From Piezodorus guildinii (Eukaryota > Arthropoda > Insecta > Hemiptera > Pentatomidae), in NCBI GenBank assembly GCA_023052935.1, contig CM041292.1, positions 143,123,143-143,187,142 on the forward strand: 64,000 nucleotides of DNA, in the 5' to 3' direction. Each line of letters begins with the position of its first letter. Positions within the stretch are counted from its first letter, which is position 1. Both the position numbers and the translations under genes were made by a program. The notes beneath the pieces are model-generated. The model saw only the letters and a list, made by a program, of their open reading frames with translations. It searched no databases and had not been told where the DNA came from. This document shows, in pieces, positions 1-10,196 of this stretch.

Positions 1-1067
1 TAAGTGAAAGTAAAAAGTACTGTTTGTAAGGATACGTTTTAGATCTTGCTACACTTTTATGTTATTTGGTATATGTGCCCCACGAATGAGCTTAACTTAT
101 TTGTCAATAGTAGCATGGACCTATTAGTATTTAATCCAAATCCTGAATATTTTATTGGTTTTTCCTCTTTTGCCCTTGTTTTTTTTTTCTGGTAAAACTT
201 TGCAGTTATGCAATATTCATTTGCTAATGAACCTGGTGTATTATTGTCTATTTATTACTTTAATTTTTTGTTGTTGGTTCCGACACAACAGCAGAAGATA
301 TTCTGAAAGAAGTTGGTTCAGGGTGCAGTCAATATAACAAAAACTTAAGCGTAAACTTAATTCATCGGTGCCGACGTTTCGGCCTAAATTATAGGCCTTC
401 TCCAGGGTGATTGGGTGAGCTGAGCAGGCGTCACCAACAATAGGATAATTAAGATATTCTGCTATACTGAAACAATCGTTTTATTATAAGTTCCTATAAT
501 GACTAGAGATTAATATTCATCTTTTGATACTAGATATGAAATACCTGTGCTCTGCCTCTGGTGGTAGCTCCTACTTGACCTTCCCTGTACTAAATGTACC
601 TAAAAAAACCCTTTTTAAATGACTTGAAAGGACGACGTGGAGTTGTACTAGAACCCATCAAGTAACAAAACACCTTTCGTCGCCATTCACACATTAAAAA
701 TTGTTAGTTTTTAAAGCTATATGTTGGTTATTTCAGTCGTTTCCAGATTTCAAGAAAAGTAACACTTGTTTATCAGAAAATAATGAATACATACCTATCT
801 TAAAAAGAAAAAGGGTAATTTTTCTCTAAAAGAATAATATAAATTTATTTAAGAATATTTTCATGTAAATATAGTGTCAACCATTGTCTATATCCACAAT
901 TATCAAATAACGGTGAAGTTGAGTAAGATCTTTTTACTCTTTTGTTTATCGAGGCTTTGCTTCTTTTGTTGTCATTTTTATTTAATTTAATTTTTTTGTT
1001 TAGTTATGAAATGTTTATTTTCCTTATAATATTGTTTAAAACATAATATATTAAATATAATTTTAAT
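1..1067. other. AT-rich stretch without a recognisable gene
   Basis: I see no convincing coding exon here. The one short open frame near 155-337 has no recognisable motif and reads through a T-rich tract. The first 12 bases (TAAGTGAAAGTA) match the terminal motif of a DNA transposon family found three more times in the window (37.5, 44.8 and 51.2 kb), so the left edge may cut a copy. A small hairpin with a GAAACG motif sits at 361-420 and is listed separately. Confidence 0.5.
361..420 (-). repeat. Short hairpin with GGCCGAAACGTCGG motif
   Basis: On the minus strand this reads CTGGAGAAGGCC, a short loop, then GGCCGAAACGTCGG. The two GGCC-containing arms can pair. The order (CTGRNGA, stem, GAAAC) is like the 3' parts of the elements at 13.1-13.6 kb and 49.4-50.4 kb, where the first motif is CTGATGA. 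Here that motif is altered, so if it is related it is a diverged fragment. The family assignment is inferred. Confidence 0.35.
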
Positions 1068-1646
1068 TCAAGCCCAAGCCCCGAGATCAGCCTTAACGCA
1101 ATCCTCCCATCTCCGCTTCGGCCTACCTTTCGGACGCCTACCAGTCGGATCAGCAAATACCAACTTTCTCGGAATCCGCTCGTCATCGAGCCCAACAACT
1201 TTACTCGCCCATTTGAGTCTCCGCGATGCAATCAGCTCAATTAAATTCACAGGATGCAAGTTCCGCAATTCCGCGTTGTGCAACCTTCTAAACTCCCCAG
1301 TGGCCTCATCTCTCTTTGGACCAAATACCTTATTTTCGAAAACCTTAAGCCGTTGTTCATCCTTCAAAGTAAGCAACCACGTTTCACATCCGTATAGTAC
1401 CGTTGGAAGAATAATAGTTTTATAAATTCTAATCTTTAAGTTTTTAGATAGAAGCCGCGAACTAAGTAACTTAGCAACTGAATAATAACACGCATTTCCC
1501 ATTTTTAACCGGGACTTTATTTCTTCCTGGATTTCAGTTTTTCTAGTTATAATTGAACCTAAATACTTGAATTTCTCTACGTGTTCAAAAGTATGACCTG
1601 ATACATCAATATCACCATGATCGACACCGTTTCTGCTAATAATCAT
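1068..1646 (-). mobile_element. RTE-like LINE fragment, C-terminal end of reverse transcriptase
   Basis: A 192-residue open frame on the minus strand matches the C-terminal part of RTE-type endonuclease-reverse transcriptase proteins. It contains the thumb-region FKYLGSIIT block, an IYKTIILPTVLYGCETW block, then the tail with a variant of RRLKWASKVVG and RPKGRPKRRWEDCV. The endonuclease and the catalytic RT motifs are missing upstream, so this is a 5'-truncated dead copy. The frame is still open, suggesting modest age. Similar RTE remnants lie at about 19.3-20.0 kb and 24.76-25.9 kb. Confidence 0.8.
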
Positions 1647-2304
1647 ATACTTCGTCTTATCGGTATTCGAGTCCTATTTCTTTACTGGTTTTTATTAACA
1701 CCGGTTTTTATGTGTTGTCAACAAGAACATAAAATACGTTGTCTCTTAAAAAAGGTCGTGTTTGCTTAGTCCATTCAGAGGTTATCCCTTTCGCCCATGT
1801 GAGGCTCCTAATTGGTAATGTTCTAATCCCTTGTAATACAATTGACAGGTACTGGAAATTAAAAAAACAACACGTTCAAAATTGTGCGTGCAGAAAGTAG
1901 CATTTGAGGAATAAAAGAAAACTATTTATAAAGTAATGCTTTTTCAGCTCATTTGAATGGAGACAGCTATGCTCAATGACCGGAAGCTGAGTATATTAAG
2001 TTCGCTTTATTGGAACCTTTGTAGGTTCTTCAGTGATAACTGCTGGCTGGCGCTCTCCTTGCTTGATATAAAAGGGTATTTCCACATTGATTAAGTTAAG
2101 CTGATTATATTATTGATTCAGAGTTTTACGTAATGACTTATGTTTCTATTTTTTAATATTTTTAAGCTCAAGTGAAATTTACACATGTTAATTTTGGTAT
2201 TCGACTTTGAGTAGGCGTGCTTGAATTTTCATTTTAGTATGAGTTAAATGGACTAGCTCTAAGTGACAAATAGCAGTAACCTAGTAGTGTAATTTAGTAT
2301 TTTA
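1647..2304. other. Unannotated spacer
   Basis: No coding frame, RNA gene or clear repeat was recognised. It separates the RTE fragment from the 3' end of the next LINE. Confidence 0.4.
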
Positions 2305-2641
2305 GAATAGAATAGAAAATAATCTTTATTCTGGGACATAGTCCCTTAAGAACAACAAATATGTACAATTAAAGTATACAGTACGTCTGGCCAAAAGACC
2401 AAATGATCATGATTAATTCTTATTTACAATGGTGTAAGAAGTAATAAAATTAAAAAAAAAAAGAAAAAACAAAAAGGAATATATCTATACAATAAAACAA
2501 AAGAGTAAAATAAATAAACTTCTTCAGATGCATACTTTTGCTGAACAAACTAAATTTAAAAAGATTAATAAATTAAATAAGGTTTGATCAATAAATAATA
2601 TTTCCTTTTTACATTCAAAATCTGATTTTTGATATAAAACC

Positions 2642-5452
2642 TCATTGCTGTTGAGCGTCTGTTTGGGAATACAGGAGGTATTGGAACAGTTGGGACTTGA
2701 ATGATGATAGAGATGAAGCATGGCGGATATGAGTAGGTAGGGAATTCCAGAGATTTGCAGAGCGGACAAGAAAGGAATGATCAAAAGTTGTTGTTCTATG
2801 GGTAGGAATGTAAAGGTCAGAATGGCGGGACTTTGTTTCGAGGGAGTGGATTGACGATTTAAATTGTAGAAGACTGTGGATATAAGGAGGGAGCTTGGTG
2901 TTAATGGTTTGGTAAAGGAATGATCCTAGGAAATATTGTCTACGAATTGGAGGGAGGAGCCACTTTAACTCGCTGTATAAATGGGTTACATGAGACCGCT
3001 TCGGAGTGTTGAGGACAAATCTTAAAAATATGTTCATAATTCGTTTTAGCCTGTCCTCAAGCACTTTCGGGAGGCCACCATATACTAAGCAGCAATAGTC
3101 AAAGTGGGGTAAAACAAGTGAGGAAATAAGGAGGTTACGGATGGATAGTGGAAGAAGATGACGGGAACGATGAAAGTATTTGAGGGTACTTATTGTTCTG
3201 CGTGAAATTTGGGCAATATGGGGTTTCCATGAAAGGGTTTGGTCAATGGTAATACCCAGGTTTTTGATTGAGGAGCTGTAGGTGATTGGATAATGATTTA
3301 GGGTTAGTTTCGGAAATTTATTGTTGGATCTAAGGAGGGAACTGGAACCTATAACAATGGCTTGAGTTTTCATAGCATTCAACCTTAGTTTATTGAGGGT
3401 TGCCCAGGCACAGATTCTATCCAAGTCTTCCTGAATTTTGGCAAATGCTACTACTGACTCGGAAGGAGAGAAGGATAGGTAGATCTGAAAGTCATCAGCG
3501 TATAGTTGGTGGGAGCAGTGATGGATGGAATTGGGAAGATCATTGATATAGATATTAAAAAGGAGAGGAGATATGCTTGAGCCCTGGGCCACACCTGCCG
3601 AAAGGGCAAGAAAGGAAGATAGGGGATTGTTAGGAATAGTGACAGCTTGAGTCCTATTTGAGAGAAATGATCGAAACCAGCGAATAGTGCTGTTGGAAAA
3701 AGATAAAGACTGTAATTTGGAAAAAAGGATAGGGTGATCAAGGGAGTCGAAGGCTTTAGAAAAGTCTAGAAGTATTAGTGCTGTCAGTTTCTTTTCGTCC
3801 ATGGCGGTATGTATGTCGCTGGTGATTTTGAGGAGAGCGGATTGTGTGGAAAAGCCAGGTCGAAAGCCAGATTGGAGAGGATCGAGAAGTTTGGATGTTT
3901 CGAGGAAGTTAGACAATTGGGACTGAACTATTTTTTCCAATGGTTTGGAAAGGTTAGAGAGGATGGAAATTGGGCGATAGTCTCTAGGGGATGTGGGGTT
4001 AGGGATTTTATTGATAGGGTGGACTATTGCTTTTCTCCAATTGGTAGGAAATGTGGAATTTTGGAGTGAAAAATTATAAATAAAGAGAAGAACTGGTAGG
4101 ATGTCGGGAAGGCATAATTTTAGTAATTTAACAGGTATTCCATCTATTCCTGTGGAGTTGGTATGAGATTTCATAATTGAGGAAATAAGATCGGTTGGTG
4201 AAATATCAGAAAAATAAAAATTATCGGGATTAAATGATGGAATTGAGGAAAATTCGGAAGAAGGTGGTGAAGAATTATCAGAGGAGGAAGAAGAAAAGTA
4301 AGAATTTAATTCATCGGGTGAGACTTGAAAAACTGGCGAGGAAGAGGATTTGCCGAAAGACAGTTGGCGAAGGAGTGTCCATTTTGATTTGGAATCTTGT
4401 GCAAAGGAGAGGGTTGTATAAAAGTAGTTAGATTTTGCTTGTCTGATAGTTGCCTGAGTCAGATTGCGGAGTGCCCTGAACGCTTGATAGTCGTCTGTCA
4501 GTCTAGTACGCCTAAAGCGTTTACGGGCTGCCTCACGTCTCTTTTGTAAGTCTTTTATTTCTGGACTCATCCAAGGAGCAGGACGGTGGCGGAAGGTACA
4601 GGTTTTGAGTGGGGCATGTTTGTCGAGGATACTGAGGAGATTGGAGGTGAGAATATCAACCATTGAATCGATTGACGAGCAGACATAGATTTTATTCCAA
4701 TCCAAGGACTCAATATCGGGTAAAATATTTTCTCGGGTGAGGTCATTTAGGTTTCGGAAAGTTGCTGTTTTGGGAAGGAACGCTGAAGTTTGGAAATTGT
4801 ATGAGATTTGGATAAGATCATGAGATGAGAGGAACGGAACAGGCAATTGAGAAGAGGAAAGAAGGTTTTGCGCAGAATCAATGATATGTAGGTCAAGCCA
4901 GGTGTCGGAATAATGAGTGTGATGAGTTGGATCATATGGAACGATGAACAGGTGAAGAGAGAAAAATAGGTTATCCAGGTATTGTCTATCATTGGAATCA
5001 GAAAGGAAGTTGGTGTTGAAATCACCACATATTATAATATTATTGTACAAGGGGATATAGTTATAAAGGAAGGATTCAAAGGACGGATCGAAAGGTACAA
5101 GAGGAGGACGATACACCACAGCATAAAGGAGAGTATTGGCTTTGTAGGAAATTTCAATGAAAAGGAATTCAATATGAGGAAATTCGGAAGGGGAAGAGAA
5201 TTCCAATACATGGGATTTAAGGCTGTTGTGGACATAAAGTCCCACACCTCCACCAGTACGGCCAATCCGGTCATGGCGAATTAGGGAATAATCGGGAAGA
5301 GACACAGAGTGGGAAGGGATGTATGTTTTTAACCAGGTTTCAGAGACAGCGATGATGTGGTAGAAGTTATTCGTAAAATATTGGAAGAATTCATCAAAGT
5401 GGGCAGGTAAGGACTGGGCGTTAACGTGACAGCTGATTAGGACATTAGACAT
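2642..5452 (-). CDS. LINE ORF2: endonuclease-reverse transcriptase
   Basis: A 936-residue open frame. The N-terminal third is an apurinic-type (EEP) endonuclease, with VSETWL at about residues 36-41, the VYRPP block, GDFN near residue 142 and a C-terminal SSHDLIQI block (the usual SDH is SHD here). The middle is a reverse transcriptase with IPVKLLK, DYRPIS, LLDFSKAFDSLDH, the GVAQGSSISPLLF block and the catalytic LYADD box. The C-terminal part has the SIKNLGITID thumb block and a CCLVYG motif. It would nick target DNA and copy the LINE RNA into it. No stop or frameshift interrupts the frame. The chosen start gives MSNVLISCHVNAQSL, which puts the endonuclease N-terminal strand in place. Confidence 0.9.
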   Translation of the reverse strand: MSNVLISCHVNAQSLPAHFDEFFQYFTNNFYHIIAVSETWLKTYIPSHSVSLPDYSLIRHDRIGRTGGGVGLYVHNSLKSHVLEFSSPSEFPHIEFLFIEISYKANTLLYAVVYRPPLVPFDPSFESFLYNYIPLYNNIIICGDFNTNFLSDSNDRQYLDNLFFSLHLFIVPYDPTHHTHYSDTWLDLHIIDSAQNLLSSSQLPVPFLSSHDLIQISYNFQTSAFLPKTATFRNLNDLTRENILPDIESLDWNKIYVCSSIDSMVDILTSNLLSILDKHAPLKTCTFRHRPAPWMSPEIKDLQKRREAARKRFRRTRLTDDYQAFRALRNLTQATIRQAKSNYFYTTLSFAQDSKSKWTLLRQLSFGKSSSSPVFQVSPDELNSYFSSSSSDNSSPPSSEFSSIPSFNPDNFYFSDISPTDLISSIMKSHTNSTGIDGIPVKLLKLCLPDILPVLLFIYNFSLQNSTFPTNWRKAIVHPINKIPNPTSPRDYRPISILSNLSKPLEKIVQSQLSNFLETSKLLDPLQSGFRPGFSTQSALLKITSDIHTAMDEKKLTALILLDFSKAFDSLDHPILFSKLQSLSFSNSTIRWFRSFLSNRTQAVTIPNNPLSSFLALSAGVAQGSSISPLLFNIYINDLPNSIHHCSHQLYADDFQIYLSFSPSESVVAFAKIQEDLDRICAWATLNKLRLNAMKTQAIVIGSSSLLRSNNKFPKLTLNHYPITYSSSIKNLGITIDQTLSWKPHIAQISRRTISTLKYFHRSRHLLPLSIRNLLISSLVLPHFDYCCLVYGGLPKVLEDRLKRIMNIFLRFVLNTPKRSHVTHLYSELKWLLPPIRRQYFLGSFLYQTINTKLPPYIHSLLQFKSSIHSLETKSRHSDLYIPTHRTTTFDHSFLVRSANLWNSLPTHIRHASSLSSFKSQLFQYLLYSQTDAQQQ

Positions 5453-5757
5453 ACAGGAAAGGAAGTGGGGAAATAAACAGAGTGTGAAGGGAAGACGCTA
5501 GAGCACAAGATGATAAATTAAAACTGGATATAAATTGATTAATGTAAATGAAAAAATACAAAATAACTTTTGAGAGAAACGATTTAAACGAAAAAAAAAC
5601 ATAAAATATTAAATCTATCAAAGTAAAAAAACAAAAAACGAAGTAAACTTATAAGAAACAAAGTAGTTGAGTTGAGATTCCAGAGTACGTATAGAAGATT
5701 ATTAGAAGCCGAGACCTTTTCCAGTATGTAGACCGTAAGTAGACTGGTGTTTATGAG

Positions 5758-6669
5758 TCATCCGAAGACGTCTAGATCTTGAGATTTATCAATAAAGATA
5801 ACAGGATGTCCATCTTCCTTCCTGCAGCGCACCCTGCCGGCGGCGAACCATACATATTTAATTTTTTTTTCCAATCTCTTTTGTCTAGCGAGCCAATAAA
5901 GGTGCTTATTCATAGGAGACATTTCCTCGCTTAGATAAATCCGGTGAGTATCGTTCTCTTGCCACCCAATATCCCGCGTCGAGAAGTCTCTCTTAACTTT
6001 CCTGTTTCTTATTAGCTCGTCCCGCATCGATTGTCTTACAAACCGAGCGATGACAGAAGGAGGCCGGTGTTCGTCTTTCTTCGGTCTGCGCCGCTCCACA
6101 ACGTCAAGATCCTCAGGACAGATTTTAATCCCCAGACCCGCGGCTACACTGGTCACTAGGGCCGCTGGTGTTTCCCCGGGGCGCACTGGGATCCCACGAA
6201 TTTCGACCGACCTGCAGAGTAATCCCTGTTCGGCCTTATTAAGGCGGACCTCTAATTCGCTCATTCGTGATTTGAGGATTTTATTTTCGCTTGTGACCTC
6301 TTCTAAATGTTTAGCCTGACCCTCAAGATGCTTCTCTATTTTCGTGAGACGGTCATTCAGCTCAAAACTCATCCCACCATATTTTTCAAGAGACGATTTA
6401 ATACTTTTGATTTCATCGTTAACTTCAGTTCTTAATAGATTCACTGCAGCGAGAATATCCGCTGCCGACGGTTCGGCGATCTTAGTTGGACTCCTGGGCG
6501 GGTCGCATTTTTTACAGAACCAGGTTTTCTTTTGAGATTTAATTTGTTCTATTTCCTTATCACTTAGGTTGCAGCACTTACCGTGATAAATTACGCGGCA
6601 TTTGCTACAACCCAAACTACCTTTATCGTCCCTTGTAATCACACACTCACAGATAGTGCACTGAACCAT
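5758..6669 (-). CDS. LINE ORF1: PHD-like zinc finger, coiled coil and FP25-like domain
   Basis: A 303-residue open frame upstream of ORF2 on the same strand. Residues 1-58 hold a Cys/His-rich finger spaced like a PHD finger (C-x2-C, C-x2-C, H-x2-C, then a WFCKKCDP ending). About residues 68-150 are heptad-rich and charged, as in the coiled coils by which LINE ORF1 proteins trimerise. The remaining part (REIRGIP-like segment, a central basic stretch, then an EEMSPMNKHLYWLAR segment) resembles the FP25K-like domain found in many insect LINE ORF1 proteins. It is expected to bind the element RNA. No stop codons interrupt it. Domain names rest on motif recognition, not on a search. Confidence 0.8.
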   Translation of the reverse strand: MVQCTICECVITRDDKGSLGCSKCRVIYHGKCCNLSDKEIEQIKSQKKTWFCKKCDPPRSPTKIAEPSAADILAAVNLLRTEVNDEIKSIKSSLEKYGGMSFELNDRLTKIEKHLEGQAKHLEEVTSENKILKSRMSELEVRLNKAEQGLLCRSVEIRGIPVRPGETPAALVTSVAAGLGIKICPEDLDVVERRRPKKDEHRPPSVIARFVRQSMRDELIRNRKVKRDFSTRDIGWQENDTHRIYLSEEMSPMNKHLYWLARQKRLEKKIKYVWFAAGRVRCRKEDGHPVIFIDKSQDLDVFG

Positions 6670-6700
6670 TTTGCTATGAAAGAAGAAAAAATAAAATAAA

Positions 6701-7089
6701 AATATATATCTATATATGTATATATTTAGATATATATATATAATGTTTACAAACAGTAGCGATGTTTACGCACGGTAAATTGTTATCAGACTTGAAAATC
6801 CTTTGGAAGTTAATGGATTAACTGCGCTCTACTAACGGTGTCCAGTGAGTTTCAAATTTAACGTTTTCCCGTACTATTTCTTGTGCGTTTAAGTGACGTT
6901 AAGTGACACTAAGTTCTTTTAACGACACGTAGAATTGTATTTAAAAAAAAAAAGTAGGAAATAATAGTAATAATTACGTGATAAACGATAACTGTGGGAG
7001 CGATAGATGTTACCTCAATGCCGTCTCTGGCCAGACTGTTATTTTACTTATACTTTATCTGATAAACCATCGATGTCTTCTCGTATTCA
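6701..7089. other. Possible 5' UTR of the LINE, then unannotated sequence
   Basis: The stretch just beyond the ORF1 start is (TA)-rich and then becomes more mixed. It may hold the LINE 5' UTR on the minus strand. No coding frame was recognised. Confidence 0.3.
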
Positions 7090-7395
7090 ATCCTTGTTTT
7101 GTTTATTTATTTAACGTCACTTTATGCTACTATGGCTAATCGAAACGATGCTACAGTGGGAGTCCTAAATTTTGCCTATCCAGGTTTTATTAGGATAGGG
7201 ATCTTTAACGAGTACCTGACATCGCACAGGCTCGGGACCACCTTTTAACGTCCCCTCCGAAGGACGGCGTAACTAAGGATTTTTTACTCCCATTAAAAAA
7301 TCCTAGGACCACCTGCGGGTTTGAACCCGTGACCTTTAGCATGGGAGACGTATTCAATCCTTAAAATTCTAGATAATCCGCCGAGGAGTCTGAAA
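7090..7395 (-). repeat. tRNA-derived SINE, family 1, minus strand
   Basis: Read on the minus strand, a tRNA-like 3' half with the B-box type GGGTTCAAACCCG is followed by a body. The body includes GATCCCTATCCTAATAAAAC and ends in AGTGACGTTAAATAAATAAA. The same body is found on the plus strand at about 43.19-43.41 kb in an Abl intron, so this is a dispersed family. The A box is weak. It is not a functional tRNA gene. Confidence 0.65.
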
Positions 7396-7839
7396 AAAAA
7401 AAAAAATGATCTCGAAACCTTCTAGCTTAGATTACTTCCTGGAGTACCAGTGGGTAGTAACCCTATATGTATTTCATGACATTGTATTATATTAACACAC
7501 ATTTACTTGATGTATTTCTTAATACAATCGAAAATATGAATAAAGGTGTTTTGTTTTTTTAAAGAAATACTTTTGCTTACATTTACATAAAATATATTTT
7601 AATGAAAAGTATTTGGAACGTGAAAATATTCGAATTTGAATTTTTATGGGAAATACACGCTAAAGGATTCCCTAAACCCAAATAACCAAGTCCCACAAAA
7701 GGTCTGTACGTGTATGTGGTCAGTATAGTTCAAGATGATGTTTAATAAAATTAAAATTTTATATTTTAAAATTTGTAGACACCTTAATTTGTTATGTTGT
7801 AATATCTCGTTTACTTCAAAAATTGTACTATAATAATCC
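7396..7839. other. AT-rich spacer with a DNA-transposon fragment
   Basis: Mostly without recognisable features. Around 7610-7740 the sequence (GAAATACACGCTAAAGG, then CAAGTCCCACAAAAGGTCTG) resembles the 5' half of the DNA transposon family seen at 44798-45642, so it is probably a diverged fragment. Confidence 0.4.
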
Positions 7840-8148
7840 TCAGTGATTTCATTGATAACATTAAAATTATAAAATCTATTTTTGATTTAATATCGATATT
7901 TTACTGCAATGGGGTTGTATATCTTTATATTATCTACATATAATATTACTAAAATGTGGTATTATCCAATTGCCGTAATTTGTCATGTATGTATTATATA
8001 TTACAAATATCGGCTTTTAGTATCAAACAATTTTAAGAATATTATGTGTAGATAATACAAATATTATGTAATCTGATTGCAGTAAAATATCGATATTACG
8101 ATATTCAACAAAATTTTATATTTCTAATGTTATTAATGAAATGACTGA
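7840..8148. repeat. Palindromic (inverted-repeat) MITE-like unit
   Basis: Two arms of about 145-150 bp are imperfect reverse complements. The left arm begins TCAGTGATTTCATTGATAAC and the right arm ends with its diverged complement (GTTATTAATGAAATGACTGA). Both arms carry ATCGATATTTTACTGCAAT and TATTATCTACAYATAATATT blocks. No coding capacity is present. The structure fits an old foldback MITE. No target duplication was identified. Confidence 0.6.
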
Positions 8149-8376
8149 AGATCGAAGTAGAAACGTTTATTAATCAGTTATGGAATGAGATTTACTCATC
8201 AATAGATTATTGTAATTGTTATTATTAATATTTATACCTTTGCACATACCTGAACCCCTACTTCAAACAGCTTACCTACAGGAAGTACTTGGACATTATG
8301 GGTACTAAGTGATCCATATATCACTCCATTTGATCTCTGCCGCCTTTCCTCCATCCCCCCTACTATTCCTTCATAT

Positions 8377-8650
8377 CAGAGATGGGCAAAATCGCATTCG
8401 GATATATGAATGCAATCGTATTTCAAAAAAGAATACGATTGCTTTCGTATTTCGAAAAAAAATACGAATACGAATACATTCACAGATGTAGACAGGTATA
8501 CGCCCGAATTTCACAGGTATGCAAAGGGATATGTTCATATTCCACTGGTGTGGGCCGTATTCCACTGGCCTAAAAACGTATTTAAGGGTCTTTGTACAAG
8601 TCAATATGTGCGCATTTGCAGGCGTGAATTCGAATACGGTCGTATAATAT
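8377..8650. repeat. Possible hAT-like terminal sequence with CGAATACG-rich region
   Basis: The start (CAGAGATGGGCAAAA) resembles the terminal sequence of many hAT transposons (CAGNGNTGGGCAA). It is followed by repeated ATACGAATACG / CGTATTTCG words on both strands, which make several shadow open frames. No opposite terminal repeat was found, so this is a one-ended candidate only. Confidence 0.3.
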
Positions 8651-9150
8651 CTTATATTAAAAGACATACAATTTAATATTTATGAATTTTTTTTTAAATA
8701 AGATTCAAATATTGTTGAAATAACTTCTTTAAATACGAATATCTATATATTTACATATATCAACTCTCATACAGTTCTCTTCTCTATAATGAAATAATTT
8801 AACAAATATTTCTTAAAATTTATTAATTTGTGGAAAATGAAAAATATTAATGCAGTAATGCACTTATAAATTATATTAAAAAAGAAAAGAAACGTTATCC
8901 ATTTGATATATTTTTCTTGAGCTTATAATCTTATATATTGAAAGTAAAGTTCAGTAAATATTTTAACATATCAAACCAACTATCTGAAAATAAACACTAT
9001 GCATTCAAGAATAGGTAAAATGTTGAATTTTAAGCATTTACAGTGAAGTGTCTAGGCACTCCAGGTATGGAATGACTCCTTGGTTTTTCATGATTATGTT
9101 TCTATTTTCTAAGTAAAGAAGTTTACTATTATTCCAAAATATCGAAAGTT
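8651..9150. other. AT-rich spacer
   Basis: No gene, repeat or structured element was recognised. It leads into the 5' part of the Jockey-like element. Confidence 0.4.
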
Positions 9151-9191
9151 GAAAAATAACAACACGAACAATCAGAATTCCCCCGATATTT

Positions 9192-10095
9192 TTGCATAAT
9201 GCTAACAACCACAAACTTCTTTTAAATGATCTTAATGCACTTTCCTTAAGTCCTTTTACTACAACACTATCCGGCAACAATACTAAAATTATGCTTACTA
9301 CAGCGGAAGATTTTAAAACAATGACAAAATATTACGATGAAGAAAAAATTCAATACCACACTTTCTCTATCGAAACAAATAAAAAATTAATTGTTGTATT
9401 AAGAAAGGTGCCCTATTCTATCAAAGATGGCGAATTGAAGGCTGAATTAATCACTAAACATTTTGATGTTTTACACGTTTCGAGGATCCTAAATAAGGAT
9501 AAAATACCCACCCCACTTTGTTCCGTCACTTTAGTAAATAATGAAAAGGCTAAAGATATTTTTAAACTTGATAATATTTTTCATGCCCTTATTACCGTAG
9601 AACCTAAAAACAACGATATAGCTGTGTACCAACTGTCAAAGGTACGGTCATACAAAAAATTATTGTCGTCTAGAACCTAGATGTGTAAAATGTAAAGAAA
9701 AACACCACTTTTCAAAATGCCCTCTAAAATTTACAGATAAGCCATACTGTGTCAATTGTAAACAGGCGCATGCAGCTAATTATAAAGGATGCTCATATTA
9801 TCAATTAATTAAAAATAAAATCAGCTCACCTGTTGAAGATATTAATAGTAGCATAAATGATATAGTAACTACAACAAAGCCAGCTAGAAGGGCTACAGGA
9901 GCTGTCACCTATTCATCAGTCTTGTCACTAGATCGAGCTCCACAACCACAACAAAAACCGACTCCCGAAGTTAACAGTGAAAACATTTTAACGACAATCA
10001 CTAAAATCGTTATAGACGCTATTAAACCGTATTTATCACAAATAATGTCCCAGCTAAGCTCACTAGTTACGCCTTTCTTTACAAATGGGCCTTAA
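9192..10095 (+). pseudogene. Jockey-like LINE ORF1 (gag), frameshifted
   Basis: A first open frame (9192-9680) holds the N-terminal gag region, with an IMLTTAEDFKTMTKYYDEE segment followed by an RRM-like fold (VVLRKVPYS, then a VTLVN strand). A frame change near 9650 is needed to continue into a zinc-knuckle region at about 9655-9800 (QRYGH, RCVKCKEKHHFSKCP, YCVNCKQAHAANYKGC), which has CCHC-type spacing. The reading ends at the stop near 10092. In Jockey elements this protein packages the element RNA. The frameshift shows the copy is dead. Confidence 0.75.
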
Positions 10096-10196
10096 TGTAA
10101 ATATTAGTCTATCTACTGCTAATACTGTTCTTCTAATCTAATTTTCCTACATATATTATGTTATTTCTTTAAAGCCACTTTCTTTAATTACCTCTT

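Larger units (their letters stand above)
2305..6700 (-). mobile_element. Near-intact non-LTR retrotransposon (LINE) with two open ORFs
   Basis: A minus-strand LINE. From its 5' side it has ORF1 (6669-5758), a spacer of about 305 bp, ORF2 (5452-2642) and a 3' UTR of about 330 bp. The 3' UTR ends near 2305 in an A/T-rich run after a GGGACTATGTCCCAGAATAA segment. The same 3' segment recurs at about 52.74 kb and 57.85 kb, where truncated copies are attached to it. Both ORFs lack internal stops, so this copy is young or recently active. The ORF1 type (PHD-like finger, coiled coil, FP-like domain) and the ORF2 layout suggest a CR1- or Jockey-superfamily element, but I cannot fix the clade by eye. 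The 5' limit and target-site duplication were not resolved. Confidence 0.85.

Noticed and set aside
155..337. Open frame of 60 codons near the left edge
   Set aside because: T-rich, no motif, no splice-site or homology support.
8371..8676. Overlapping frames on both strands at 8.4-8.7 kb
   Set aside because: Caused by repeated CGAATACG words on both strands; no domain.
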